Assembly (NCBI RefSeq): GCF_000220395.1
Contig: NW_004086136.1
Location: 62,001 to 126,000, forward strand
Source: Ichthyophthirius multifiliis
Taxonomy: Eukaryota; Ciliophora; Oligohymenophorea; Hymenostomatida
Direction: 5' to 3'
Length of the DNA stretch: 64,000 nucleotides
Below, one piece after another: positions 12,404 to 25,073 of this stretch; position 1 is the first letter of the stretch, and every line of letters begins with the position of its first letter. A program made the translations under genes and the position numbers. The notes below the pieces were generated by a model. It was not told where the DNA came from. It saw nothing but the letters and a program-made list of their open reading frames with translations, and searched no databases.

Positions 12404-14171
12404 TTTTTTATTTTTATTTTTTTCTTATTATTATATTATAATTGTATTTTTTTTATTTTTAATATATATATGTGTATTTTTTATTTTTTTAATTAAAAAA
12501 AAAAAAAAATTAACATTTTATTTTTATTTCGTATCGTTGTTAAATTAATAACTCCATAAAAGTTATTATCTTAACCATATCTCTTAACCATTTATCATAT
12601 ATTTTTTAATTTTTATAAACTTTATTATTTTATATAATATTTATAATTTCATTTTAAGATAAAATGAATTTTTGGTTAGTAAAAATATCAAAACTATTAT
12701 ATTATTTTAAAAAATGGTTAAATAATAGTTAATAAAAACATGATTTTAAGGTATCTTTAAAATAAAATCTAGAAATTAAATAAAAAACTAAATTATAAAC
12801 TCTATTTATAATAATAATATAAACAATGTACTATTGAATTTAAACATAATTAAAATTTTATATAAACTAATTAAATATATTATAATCTATTTATTTATAA
12901 TAATTATATGTTAAATGTAACATGTATAATGAAAAAAGCTGACTATAATCATTAATAGATTTACAAAACTAAATACTAGTTTCTAAAAACTAAAATATAT
13001 ATAATTTTTAAATTAATTTATAAGCTTAAAGATGTAAAGGCTATATAAATATACAATTTGAAATGATTATAATATATAATGAAACTTTATTTATATTTAA
13101 TATTTTCTAAAAATATGTAGTTAAAAAAACTAATTAATTATTTATTAACTAATTCATATAATGTTAGATTATATTTTAAAAAGTTATTCGCAAAGAATGT
13201 AAAAAAAAAAATTATTAAATAAGTAATTTAAAATCGATATTTATAATTATATTTTCGTTAAGTTATTTAAAAAAAAAAAAAAAAACTAAATCTAAAAAAT
13301 GCTTAAATATAAACTATTAGCAGATTAAAATTAATATATTTTTAATATTAAAAAATTTTGAACATAATCTGAAAAATATTATAAAACTAAAAAAATTATA
13401 TTTTTTAAAAAAGAAATTAATCTTTTTAAATAATGAATAAAAAAATCAATTTTCACTAATAATAAATATTAAAAAAGCAATAATGTGCTTAAAACTAAAA
13501 ATAAATAAAAAAATATATAGTTAAGCGTTTAAAATCCATATTAATCTACTTAACTAAACAATAATTATTAATTATATTAATTTATTAATATAATATAATA
13601 ATAAAAAAAAAGAACACAAATATTTATATAACTATATAAAAAAAAAAAACTATGATTAATAAATAACTAATTTAAACTAAAAATACTACTAAATACTAAT
13701 TTAAAAAAAATATTAATTTTATATTATTTTTATTAAAATTAATTAATTAATTATATGTTATTAAATATTAGTAATGTTCCTTAAACAAAACTTAACTTAG
13801 AAACTAAAATCTTAATATATTAATTAATTGAATAATAAGAGGTAATTAATCTAAAAATAATTTGAATTAATAATATTAAATAATATAATTAATTAAATTA
13901 TCTAATATTTATATATCGCTTTTTTTTTTAATTACTTAAAATCTAATTTTCTAATATATCTAATAATAAATTTATTTTTCAAATAATAGGAAATAGAATT
14001 ATAAAATAAAAAAATTTAATAATAATAAAATATAATAATTAATAATAAATAAAATCTTCCCATTTTTATAAAAACCTAAAAAAAAATACAATTCTATATA
14101 TCATTTTTTATCTTTATTTTTACTAAAATATCTATCAATTTCTTAATGCCTTTAATCAATCTAAAAAAAAA
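12404..14171. other. 1.77-kb gene desert, extreme A/T
   Basis: No frame holds coding-like composition for more than a few dozen codons. The stretch is made of A/T runs, short ATTAATTA words and scattered CTAA. No box C/D pair, tRNA or hairpin with G/C content was seen. Confidence 0.55.
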
Positions 14172-14950
14172 TCAATCATAAAAACAAGAAAAAAATTAAT
14201 TATTTACTATATCTTAAGGTAAAATTTTATAATAAACAGGCGGATCAAATTTAGTTTTTTGAAAATTCTTACTTATATTTAAAAAATATTGTTTATTAGT
14301 ATAACTTCTGCTACTATATTTTTCCTAAGAAGAATATACAGTATTAGGACTTCTTTTATATCTATCATCATGACTTTTATATATGCTATCGTTTCTTTCT
14401 CTACTATAATTTTTTTCTCTTCCATATCTATTTTCAAATTCATTAATTTTACCTCTTTTTGCATATTCGCTCTCCACAACAAATTTCTCTTATTCTGGTC
14501 TTGTAATATTTTGAGATTATTATATTTATGTAATTATTTCTGCTACTTAAGTATTTCTTATTAACCTTACTCTTAATTTGTCTCCTTTACTATCAGGCCA
14601 TCTCATATTATCAAATTTTTAAAGAACGTGTATACAATCAGGTTAATTACTATACTTTATATTTATTTATTTTTGATTTTTTTTATTTTTTTAATATATT
14701 ATATATCTATATTTAAATATATTTAAATTTTTAGATTTACAGTAACTACGCAAGTCTTACTTCTTTTATTTATCCAAAACTTAGTTATTGTTCCTCCTTA
14801 ACATCGTATTAAATTTTCGAATTCTTTATATGAATCTGGATCACTTATATTTTCTACTTATAAACTACATTATTCATCTACATTTTTAAATTTTATATCT
14901 TTATTAGATATATTTTATCTGCTCCTGCTTCTATTTGTATGGCTGCTCAT
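14172..14950 (-). CDS. Acinus-like RRM protein (ASAP/EJC-associated)
   Basis: Two exons (14741-14950 and 14172-14654) surround an 86-nt intron. An N-terminal RS-like patch (SSHTNRSRSRQ) precedes an RRM with FWINKRSKTCVVT-YSNQPD and FDNMRWP. These match Acinus, whose RRM reads FWIDKIKSHCFVTYST..GVKWP. Near the C-terminus NFQKTKFDPPVYYKILP corresponds to the RNPS1-SAP18 binding (RSB) motif of Acinus (LFRKTKA.PCIYYLPLT). Acinus with RNPS1 and SAP18 forms the ASAP complex at the periphery of exon junction complexes and affects splicing. The linker is rich in Arg, Ser and Tyr. At about 200 residues it corresponds to only the C-terminal part of animal Acinus. Assignment rests on two independent motifs in the right order. 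Confidence 0.72.
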
Positions 14951-15380
14951 TATTATTTTTATGTTTTAATAATTATGTTGTTTTTGATTTTGATTTTTTT
15001 TTATTTGTGGAAAAAATTTAAAACAAAGAAGAAAAATTATTTTTTATTTAAAAAAATTAAAATAAAAAATTTATTTAATATTTTTTTTTTTTTTATTAAA
15101 AATTATATGTATAAAATATTTATTTAAATATAAATAATTTTTTTTAAAATAAAAAAATCCTTTATATTTTATTTTAAAATTATAAAGAACAATATTTTAA
15201 TGTTTATTTAAAAAAATATATATATATATATATATAAATATATATAATATTATATATATATATATATATCTCAATATATTTATATATAAATATATATATA
15301 TATAATTTAAAATATATCTTAATTATTTTTTATTTTTTTTTAAAAAAAAAAATATATAATAAAATTAAAAAAAAACAAAA
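14951..15380. other. Intergenic spacer with TA microsatellites
   Basis: About 430 bases with (TA)n tracts around 15216-15305. A standard-code ORF at 14939-15127 is only an A/T artefact antisense to the Acinus-like start. No gene seen. Confidence 0.6.
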
Positions 15381-17013
15381 TCAAATATTAATATTATTAT
15401 CTTTCTTTATTTTATTAATTTAATTTTAAATATTAATTGGATTAATCCATGTATCTTATAATATCTAAAAAAAAATTAAAAAAAATAATTTAAAATTAAT
15501 AACCTAAGTTGCATTAACTCTGTCTTCAAAATTAATATTTAAAATTTTCTATAAAATATATTTCGCGCCTGCACTAACATGAGGAGGGAATTTTAAGTTA
15601 CATTTTTAAATTTCCCTAAATAAAGATTTATCATCAACACCTTTAAAAGGAAAGGTCCCGCACAACATTACATATAGAAGTATTCCAGCAGCCCAAATAT
15701 CAACTAATTATCCATTATAATATTATTTAGAGACCATTTCAGGAGCCATATAACCTAAAAAATATAAAAAAAATAAATTATGAAAGTAAAAATAATTATT
15801 TTAAAAAAAAATTGACTTAAAGTTCCACAAAATACCTTTAGTTTGTTATCTGGAGGATTAATAATAGAAAATCCAAAATCAATAATTTTAATATTATTAT
15901 TTTAATCTAATAAAATATTTTCTAATTTTATATCTCTATGTGAAATATTATTCTAATGCAAATATTCTAAACCTTAAATAATTTATTTAAAAATGCGTTT
16001 CGCTTCTATTTCTGATAACTTTTTATCTGTCTATTATTTTAAATATGAATAAAGAGAATTTTTTCCAACATATTCCATTACAATATTTATCTATATATAT
16101 GTAAATATGTTATATGCATATATGTATATAAGTATATATGTAAATATGTATATATGTATGTATATATTATATCTATATATATATTTTTATGTATTCATAT
16201 TTACTTATCTTGTTGTATCTATTATTTTTATTAATTTTATTACATTTTAGTTATCTATGTTTTCTAATATTTTAATTTCTCTTTCTACATTTTTTTTTTT
16301 TTAAGCATCAAATAATTTGAATTTTTCATATATTTTCACTGCCACTTTTTGATTAGTTTATTTATCTATTCCTAATTTTACTTATGCATAGCTACCGGTT
16401 CCTTCATTTTATTTTATCGGAATATTTTATTATATTTTTTTTTTAAATTACCTATTATTTCTCCTAATTAATAATTTTCTAAACAATTTATTTTAGCACG
16501 TACTTAAGAATTTATATATTAGTTTTATTTTATTTTTTATGTTTAACTATTTTCTTTTTCCTATTTAAACTATATTTTTAATTAATAAAATAGGAATATT
16601 TTTTATTAAAATATATAAAAAAATAATAATAATAAAATATTTATATACATGCCTTATATTTTCTTTTTAAAATATATTTTATTTAAAATAATTTTAAATA
16701 TTTTCAAATGAGTTTTAAAATTATCACAAAAAATATTATTAAATATAAATAAATTTCAAATGGTTATAATTTTATATAAATTATACATATAAATAATCAA
16801 ATATAATAAATATACTTTATTTTAAGAGCAGATAACTGTTTATTTCTAATTACCAGTTTTTTTATTTTAATCATACAATTTAATTTGTTAAATAAAAGGC
16901 ATTGTAGTAACTTATTATTTTAAATTTCTAATTTGAGGAGGTTTGATTGAATATGCTTATTTTATTTATTTTTCTATACTTGGTTATAATTACAACTTAT
17001 TATTTTTTTCCAT
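15381..17013 (-). CDS. Ser/Thr protein kinase, CAMK/AMPK-like
   Basis: The catalytic domain is complete over several exons: the Gly loop is split by an intron (LGEIIG + GTGSYAQVKLG), then VAVKIYEKF (ATP lysine), EREIKILENI (alphaC Glu), HRDIKLENILL, IIDFGFS, CGTLSYMAPEMV and DIWAAGILLYVMLCGTFPF. The subdomain XI end reads RVNATQILQDTWIN, the usual signature in CAMK kinases such as SNF1/MARK/MELK. It stops at TGA 15381-15383 soon after the domain. The start is inferred: an exon at 16816-17013 (MEKNNKLQLQPS..) joins through a roughly 240-nt intron to the kinase exon. If that exon is separate, the start moves to near 16650. Introns fall at the activation loop and before the last exon. The substrate is unknown. 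Confidence 0.75.
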
Positions 17014-17244
17014 TTAATAATAATTATTTTATAAAATTTATAATTAAAAACATTATAAAAAAAAATAATTAATTTTTATATAATATATATTAAATATTAA
17101 ATTATAATTTTATTTAAGTTTTAAAATAAATTATTATATCATAATAATAATATATATATAAATATATTTTTTATATATTTTAATCTTTATATTTTTTTTC
17201 ATATAATTACAAGCAAAAAAAGAAAAAAAATTATATAAATGAAT

Positions 17245-17578
17245 TCAGTTGTATTTTTTAGTATTCTAATTAAAATAATTATTTGTATTACATGTTTTAT
17301 TTTTATATTGTTATTTTTGACTATTTTTTTTTCAAAAATAATTAAAATAAAAAAAAACCTTGTATAATTAAAAGTATTATCTAAATTAACATAAGTTTAA
17401 TAAACTTAAGGTTTTTATGATTATTTATGATAATTAATATTATTGCTACTTAATATTTATTTTTAATTTAAAAATAAACTTTCTTTTTGGTTCTATTATT
17501 TAATAAAATTTTTTTTATCATTATCTAACAAATTAATAAAATTATTAATATCACTTTTATTTATATTATTATTATTAA

Positions 17579-17609
<31 letters not shown>

Positions 17610-18816
17610 ATTATTTTTAATATTATTATTATTATTAATATTATTAATATTATTATTTTATTTATAAGTAAATCCACAATTTTTATTTTATTAGCAAGAA
17701 TAGAAATCTTCATTTAAATATATTTTAGCAACATTTAATTTCATATTATTTTCATTTTTTTAAACGTCTGTAAGTAACATTTTTTTTATTGGATTAGTTC
17801 TTATATCCTAAATTAGTTTTTTCTTGTTAGATAATAGATTTATATTACTATTACTTTCACATAATTGTTATTTTTTTTCGCTTAATTTTCTTATATTCTA
17901 AACATTTTATATCATTGATTAAGGTAAAGCATTTATTATTTAATTATTTTCTTTATTTTTTTATAAAGGACTGTATGCGCTTTCTGTTAAAGAATTACTT
18001 TGTTGTCCCCAAATTCCTTTATTTTAATATAAATTTTTGGACAAATCATTATTTTCATATTTTTCGCTTATAGATCTACTACTTAATTAATTATTTGTCC
18101 CTCTGTCAAGATTTATTTTTGAAAGAGGAATTGATTTATTAATTATAAAAGTTTTTTTTTCTAATTCAGGAATATTTTATTTATGATTTATTTATTTAGT
18201 ATAAGATTAAATAGAATGCATAGAAACACCTTAATAACTTTTTTTTTTTTTAACAAAAAAAAAAAATTATATAATCAAATTAAACGAAATTATTTATTTA
18301 AATAATAAAATAAAAAACTTACCTAAAATCATTAATTTATGAATTATTATCTGAATTTTAAGTTGCAAATTATTCCAATTAATTAACTAAAACCTTATTT
18401 GGACCACTATAGCTACTATTGAGGGAAGAATAAATACTTGTTTTTTCATTTTTTTATGTTTTTTTTAATTTTGACCATTCACCTTCTAACTCATTTATTG
18501 ACAAGAAAATTTTATTATTTTATTATTCATTACTTAATTTACTGGCTTTACTCATTTCTCTTTATCTATTTAAGTTTATTTTTAATACCGTTTTAGGGGA
18601 AAATTAAGTCTTTTAAATTTAATATTATTATAATGTACTTTAAGTTAAGTTATTGTTATTTGTATATATATGCTTATGTGATGAAGTAGATATCATAGGA
18701 TTTGGCTACGTAGGTATTCTAAAACTTTAATTATTTGATAATGTCAATATTTAGTGTTTTTGTGATATTAGGTTTAAAGGAGTTTTTATTTGTCTTATGA
18801 AATTATTATCTAACAT
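17245..18816 (-). CDS. Asn/Gln-rich hypothetical protein
   Basis: From ATG 18814-18816 (MLDNNFIRQIKTPLN) through a 70-85-nt intron near 18240-18320 to a second intron near 17335-17375 and TGA 17245-17247. About 470 residues, Ser/Asn/Gln-rich, with a run of Asn codons (AAT) interrupted by Ile at 17565-17655 and a small Cys patch (FYSCQQNKNCGFTYK). The low-complexity run is encoded by an ATT/AAT microsatellite. No known domain. Its start is 477 bases from the divergent carbonic anhydrase gene. Confidence 0.6.
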
Positions 18817-19293
18817 TTTTTTTAATTTATTATATTAATTATAATTTTTGTTTTGTTTTGTTTTTTTTTCGAATGAAGAGATAATATTTTTTATTAAATT
18901 ATATAATTGTTTTTTCTATATTTTTTTTTATTATTATCAGCAATTTAGTTATAAATTATTTTATTATATATTTATTTAATTATTTTATAAACAATTTTTT
19001 TTATAATAAAATATAATTTCAATTTTTTTAATAAATTAATAATGATATTATATATTTATTTACGTAATATATAGTTAATCATATTTTTTTAAATATTTTA
19101 TAAAAAAGTCAAATTTATAATTAAAAAATATTTAAAGGAGAAAATTTTATAAAATAGAAAATATAATTAATTACAAATATATATATATTAAAAAAATAAT
19201 ATCATTAAAAGTCATATAATATAAAATAAAATAAAAAAACATAATAAACTAAACATAATATTAAAACAAAAACTCATAAATCATAAATAAAAA
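18817..19293. promoter_or_regulatory. Divergent intergenic region
   Basis: About 475 bases separate the start codons of the minus-strand Asn-rich gene and the plus-strand carbonic anhydrase, so both promoters should lie here. It is nearly pure A/T with poly(T) on one side and poly(A) next to the anhydrase ATG. No sequence-specific element can be named. Confidence 0.4.
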
Positions 19294-20352
19294 ATGAATT
19301 ATTTAAAAGACACATCTTTCATAATAAAAGAAGAATAAAAATCAAAAGAGTAAAGTCCTCAAAACAGGTCTAGTTCTGAAATTTAAAGTGATACAAAAAC
19401 ATTTTAAATATCAATTGAGTAATCAATAAAAAACACTATTCAATTACATAATAACCAATAAGAATAAAAATCTGCTATTAACAATCAAAAAGACTAACCA
19501 ATTTATAAAACAATTGTAACTGCTCCTTAAAAAACTCCGACAGAAGAAAAATCTGAACTTTTACTTTAATAATCTTAAGATTTAGAAAAAAGCACTGGAT
19601 TATTAAGAATGCGCCCTAAGAAATTTTCAACTAAATTTGATATTATAAAGAACATAAAAAGAGTATCTTAAACAGAAGGTGTTAAAAGTCTACTTAATTA
19701 TAATAAAGAATGGGCAGAGAAAATAAAAATAACTGAACCTTAATTTTTTAAATAATTATCTGAAGTATAAAATCCTAAATATTTATGGATAGGTTGTTCT
19801 GATAGTAGAGTACCTGCAGAAAGATTAACAGGATTAGGTCCTGGAGATTTATTTGTACATAGAAATGTAGCTAATTAAGTTATTCATACTGATTTAAATT
19901 GTCTTTCAGTAGTTTAATATGCTGTAGAAGTTTTAAAAGTATCAGATATTATTATATGTGGACATTATAAATGTGGAGGAGTGCATGCAGCCGTTAAAAA
20001 TACTAAACTTGGTCTTATAAATAATTGGTTACATCATATAAGAGATATATATTTAAGATATAAAGAAAGATTAGATTAAATTTAAAATTTTGAAGAAAAA
20101 TGCGATAAAATGTGTGAACTTAATGTTATTTAATAAATTTATAATTTAGGTAATTCTAGTATTATTTAAGACGCTTGGGAAAAAGGGTAATAAGTAGCTA
20201 TTCATGCTTGGATATATGATTTAGAAGATGGGCTTATTGAAGAAATTGATTATGCAGCGAAAATAAAGGAAGTTAGAGATAAAAGACATGATTTAGCTGT
20301 TGATATGCTATTGGATGATATTTAAAATTGTAAAAGTTTCTCAGAAATATGA
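19294..20352 (+). CDS. Beta-class carbonic anhydrase, copy 1
   Basis: Intronless ORF of 352 residues, ATG 19294, TGA 20350-20352. Zinc-site motifs are complete: [13 protein letters not shown] (Cys168, Asp170, Arg172) and [13 protein letters not shown] (His224, Cys227). The C-terminal [14 protein letters not shown] also fits beta-CAs. The enzyme interconverts CO2 and bicarbonate. A roughly 140-residue Gln/Lys/Ser-rich N-terminal extension precedes the domain and contains no clear targeting peptide. It is followed 284 bases downstream by a near copy whose catalytic core is almost identical at DNA level. Codon Gln is TAA/TAG in most positions, and the ORF is invisible in the standard code. Confidence 0.92.
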
Positions 20353-20373
20353 TTCTTTTCAATTATATATATA

Positions 20374-20412
<39 letters not shown>

Positions 20413-20635
20413 CATATATTCCTTTTATTTCAAATAATTATAATTAAATATATGTATATATATAAATATTTTTATTTTCATATTTTAATTATTTTATATT
20501 TTTCTGATATTTTTTATTAATATAGTTATTATTTATATTATTTTACTAAATACTTAATATTTTTTATTATTATTTTATAGATTTTGTTATAAAAAATATT
20601 ATTTCAAATACAAGAAAGAATTAGAAGTTAATTAC
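20353..20635. other. Spacer between tandem carbonic anhydrases
   Basis: 283 bases, starting with a (TA)n microsatellite at 20372-20408. No gene. It carries none of the sequence similarity that links the two flanking genes. Confidence 0.6.
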
Positions 20636-21604
20636 ATGAATAAAAAAATTTCCAAATTAAAAAAATTTCAAAATAACCATTATAAAATTTAAAATTGTCC
20701 TATCAAAATTTAAAATAATACTAAAATTCTTCCTTCAAAGCTTAAAATATTTCCAAAAACTTAATTTTAAAAATAAAAAAATGATATTTTACATTCACCT
20801 CTTCTATTAAAAAATATTTAAATTGATGATGAATAATGCGTAAACCACTTTTGCTTTCCATAAAAATGTTTAAAAACAGAAGATAAAAATTCTTAAAGTC
20901 CTATATAAGAAAACGATAATAATACTGGAGTTCAAGCTTTATTAAGTTACAATAGAGAATGGGCTAAAAAAATAAAAATAACTGAACCTTAATTTTTTAA
21001 ATAATTATCTGAAGCTTAACACCCTAAATTTTTATGGATAGGTTGTTCTGATAGTAGAGTACCTGCAGAAAGATTAACAGGATTAGGTCCTGGAGATTTA
21101 TTTGTACATAGAAATGTGGCTAATTTAGTGATTCATACTGATTTGAATTGTCTTTCAGTAGTTTAATATGCTGTAGAAGTTTTAAAAGTATCTGATATTA
21201 TTGTATGTGGACATTATAAATGTGGAGGAGTGCATGCGGCAGTTCAAAATACTAAGCTTGGTCTTATAAATAATTGGTTACATCATATAAGAGATATATA
21301 TTTAAGATATAAAGAAAGATTAGATTAAATTTAAAATTTTGAAGAAAAATGCGATAAAATGTGTGAACTTAATGTTATTTAATAAATTTATAATTTAGGA
21401 AATTCATCTATACTTTAAAATGCATGGGAAAGAGGTTAAAAAGTAAATATTCATGCCTGGATATATAATCTAAATGATGGAATTATTTAATAAATTGATT
21501 AAGCAACAAAATAAAGCGAAGTAAAGGATAAACGATTTAATTAGGCTATTAATAGTCTTATTGATAATTTAAAATTATGTAAAAGCTATTAAGAATTATA
21601 ATGA
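20636..21604 (+). CDS. Beta-class carbonic anhydrase, copy 2
   Basis: Intronless ORF of 322 residues, ATG 20636, TGA 21602-21604. The catalytic set is intact: Cys137, Asp139, Arg141, His193, Cys196. The N-terminal 110 residues are unrelated to copy 1 ([20 protein letters not shown]) and basic enough that a mitochondrial or membrane-proximal location is possible. The C-terminal 60 residues also diverge from copy 1, with more Gln and fewer acidic residues. The core from KIKITEPQFFKQLSE to the end of [11 protein letters not shown] is nearly identical in DNA to copy 1, including silent sites, which suggests recent gene conversion of the core alone. Confidence 0.92.
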
Positions 21605-21672
21605 TATTTATATATGTATTATTTAAATATCTTATTTTTATTTTTATTTTTATTTTATTTTTATTATAAATT

Positions 21673-22081
21673 TCATTTTTTTGTTTAACCTTTATTTCTT
21701 ATCATTGTTACGTCTTGTCTTATATGTCTAAATTCTCCAGGAATATTATATCTTTTTTACATTACATTTTCATCTTTTTTATCTTTTTTTAATAATATAT
21801 AAAAAAATTATTTCAAAATAATTTGAATTGTTTTCGTTTACATCTAACAACATTTAAACTTGTTGAAATATCATGATTTAAAACTTAATTTATGTTAGTT
21901 TTATAAGTTTATAAAGAATCAAAAGGAACTATTCCATTTACTTTATTCATTTCATTATTTTATTATATATTTTTCTCCGCAAAAAATATAGCCTTATCAT
22001 AATAAGGTAACCAAGATCTCTAAATTGCAGTATTATCTTTAGGATCAATACCTTTATATAAGAATATAAAAAAATAAATAA

Positions 22082-22122
<41 letters not shown>

Positions 22123-23332
22123 AATATATATGTAATTATATAAAATATTATAATATAATTTTTTAATTAATTTTTTTAAAATTTTTTTTTTTTAAAAAAA
22201 ATTATAATAATATTTTTTTATTTTTTTATTTTTTTATTAAAAAAAAAAAAAAAAAACAATAAGATTAAGTAAAATATATATATTTATTAATATAGATATA
22301 TTTATGTATATTTATTTATTTATATATATATAAATATATATATATATATTTATAAATATATTTATATATATATTTTTATTATATTTATTTATTTACTTAT
22401 TTATATATATTAAATTTATTAAATTTAATAATATTTTTTTTACCATTTTTATATTTTTCTGCCGTTAAAATTGAAGTCATTTTCAAACATTATTAATTAT
22501 AAGGTCTTTCATTAGTTCCTGCTAAATTAATAAGTTTTTTTTCTCTTGCAGATATAATTTCATTTGCTGTTTGTTTTAAAGGACGAGAAAATGAATGTTA
22601 ATAATTAGTTATTCCATAACTTTAATAATAGTCAAATAAATTAATTAATTTATTTTTTTTTTTACAATTTTTCATGTGATTCTGGGAATTTTTTAAATGT
22701 AGAACCAAAATCAGTAACATTTGTTAGACCTTATCTTTCTCTTTATATATGCTAAACATTTTTACCATTTAAAAGAGTATATTTATCACTTCTTTGTGTT
22801 TGAATTTGATTCGGATTATTTTCTGGATATATATTTTGTTTAATTTATGTTTTATTTATTGAACGACAATCTTATAATTTATAAAAATTATTTAAATTTA
22901 TAGGATCATATGTAGTTTTATTTATTGATCTATATTCTCTCTAATTTTTTTTTTATTTTTTTATTTTATATTATCTATGGACAAAAATAACACATATATT
23001 TTATTTTTTTACAAACCCATCATCTATTAATATATCTTTTGTGGCCCAATATTAATTTCTATTTACCCTTTCTAAAGGTATTAATTAATTTGTTTTAGAT
23101 TCAAAAGATATTGTAGCTTCTTCTTCACGTATCTTTTTTGGTATATGATTAAACAAAAATAGATTTAATTTTTACTGTTTTTGATTATATATTTTCCCTA
23201 AAAGGTTATATTGGTGCAAGTCTTTCCTCGTACCAATTTCCTATTTCAAATAATTAAATTTAATTGATGATTTTTTTTTAAAAAAAAACCCATTAATGCA
23301 CTACATGTAAATTTATCACAAGCTTAAGCCAT
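21673..23332 (-). CDS. Hypothetical multi-exon protein, possibly axonemal
   Basis: Starts MAQACDKFTCSALMGNWYEE at 23332 and ends RHIRQDVTMIRNKGQTKK at TGA 21673-21675. About seven exons join cleanly at GT..AG sites; one intron (22052-22443) is 392 nt of TA repeats and poly(A). Recurrent short phrases such as NQYWATKDI, SINKTTYDPINL, YGITNYQHSFSRPL and AIQRSWLPYYDKA are Tyr/Trp/Pro-rich and of a kind found in microtubule inner proteins. No defined family could be named. The ciliary guess is weak inference from composition. Confidence 0.6.
22052..22443 (-). other. Unusually long intron (392 nt), TA/T-rich
   Basis: Bounded by GT (22442-22443 complement) and AG (22052-22053 complement). It contains (TA)n near 22088-22120 and 22320-22370 and poly(A/T) tracts, and splits aat-g|gt in codon phase 1. 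It is several times longer than the usual introns in the window. Confidence 0.65.
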
Positions 23333-23450
23333 TCTATATACAGTATAAATTAAGATAAAATCAAATAATATAGTTTTTTGTTTTAAAAATAAAATAAAAT
23401 AAAATAAAATATGAGAATATTTTAATAAATAATATGTAAAAAAAAAAAAA

Positions 23451-24852
23451 TCAAAGCACAATTTTATCCAATCTTCTTTTGCAATCTAAATAACACATAG
23501 CATCGTCATAACTATGAGGAACGATTTTTCTTAATTACGTATTATTATTAGAAATAAGTGTAATATGTAAATCATTAGTTTTAGTTTTATTCATTTTCAA
23601 GTCCATAATATTACAATCGACTCTAATTTACATTATATTTTTATAAGTATATCCTATTTTAGCTTCGAAATTTAAAACTGAACCCACTGGTACAGGTTTA
23701 AGGAATTAAAAGTCATCAATATTATAAGTAACAGGAAAATCTCCTTAACTATGAATAAGTCCAACAAGCCATCCGATTTCAAAGGCTTCTCTCATTAAAT
23801 TACCTCCGAATATTTTTCCATGAATATTCCTATCTTATTTATGTGTAAGTATATTTTTCACTAACTAAGTTTATTTCAAATCTACATATGATTCCTAATT
23901 CTATTTAAAAGTTTCTGAATTTGTAAAAAACTCATGAATTCCCTATATTTCTTCTTAATTAGGTGCTTTATTTTATAAAGATAAATTTTTTTAAGATTTT
24001 CGAATTTAAGTATTTTTAACTCCTATATATTGTCTCATTTCGCATCTTGAAATGTTATCTTCGCCTTCAAATTTTAATATAGGAACTTAAAAGTCTTATT
24101 TTTATATTTCATTATTAGGTTTGGCCACCATTAAGAATTAAGCACTTGCTTTTAATTCGTCATTTTAAAAAAGTTCTAATTAAATTTCAATTGAAGTTTT
24201 TCCTACATAAGTAACATAGCCTAAATATTATTTTTATAAATAAATTTAATTATTTATATATTTTTTTAACCTTATAAATGTAAATCAATATCATTTTATA
24301 ACTAAGAAAATATATTTACACTATCTACACAAGCAGTTACTATTGTAACTAATCTTTGTCCTAAATCAGAATAGCAATATCTAAATAATAAATATATATT
24401 AATATAAATTAATAAATACATATATACTTATATGCTATGTTTGCAGCTACATAATCCATCATTTCTAACATTCTACCGATTCTTATACTATCTGAAAAAT
24501 AATTACAGAATCTGTCTCTTACTTGTAAATTTTTTTAGAATGGAATTATTATTTTATAATAAGAGTTTCTAGGATAATTTATTTCTTTGTTGGATTTATC
24601 TAAATTTTTATGTTCAAAAATTCTAATTTACTAAGAATCACTATTAAAAAAACCTTTTGTTATGTATTCTTGTTTAACTTATTCAGGAGTCAATTCTCTT
24701 AATTAATTTTCAGAGACTTTCATTAAAATCTCATTGCATTGGACTAAATTTAGTTTATTTCTTATTTATAAGAATTCAAATTTATCAAAACTAAAATTAC
24801 ATTTACGTTTATAAAATAAAAATTTGGTTGAGAATTAAAAAAATTTATTCAT
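23451..24852 (-). CDS. Acyl-CoA thioesterase, ACOT9/10-like, double hotdog
   Basis: The N-terminus MNKFFQFSTKFLFYKRKCNFS is rich in Lys/Arg/Phe and looks like a mitochondrial presequence. The first hotdog domain has RDRFCNYFSDSIRIGRMLEM, then GYVTYVGKTSIEIQLELF. The second has NIHGKIFGGNLMREAFEIGW and FPVTYNIDDFQFLKPVPVGS, the classic hotdog helix (HG..GG.LM) and strand pattern of ACOT9. These enzymes hydrolyse acyl-CoA to free acid and CoA in mitochondria. There are three exons or more, with introns near 24240-24285 and 24378-24428. Length (about 430 residues) fits the family. It ends at TGA 23451-23453. Confidence 0.85.
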
Positions 24853-25073
24853 TTTATAATTTAAAGAGTGTTTTAATTACAATATATAAAAATATATTAT
24901 AATATCTATATTATATATTAATATTAATTATATTATATAAAAATAATGTATATATATATATATGTATATATAAATATATTTATATATATATATATATAAT
25001 TTTTTTTCCTTAAAAACAATTTAAAATATTATATATATTATTAATAAAATATATAATTTTTAGAAAATTATTA
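24853..25073. other. Short spacer with (TA)n
   Basis: 220 bases, with (TA)n at 24950-24995. Nothing else visible. It lies between two co-directional minus-strand genes. Confidence 0.55.

Noticed and set aside
14939-15127. Plus-strand 62-residue hydrophobic ORF
   Set aside because: Overlaps the Acinus-like start and A/T spacer; Phe/Ile/Lys only, as expected from poly(T/A).
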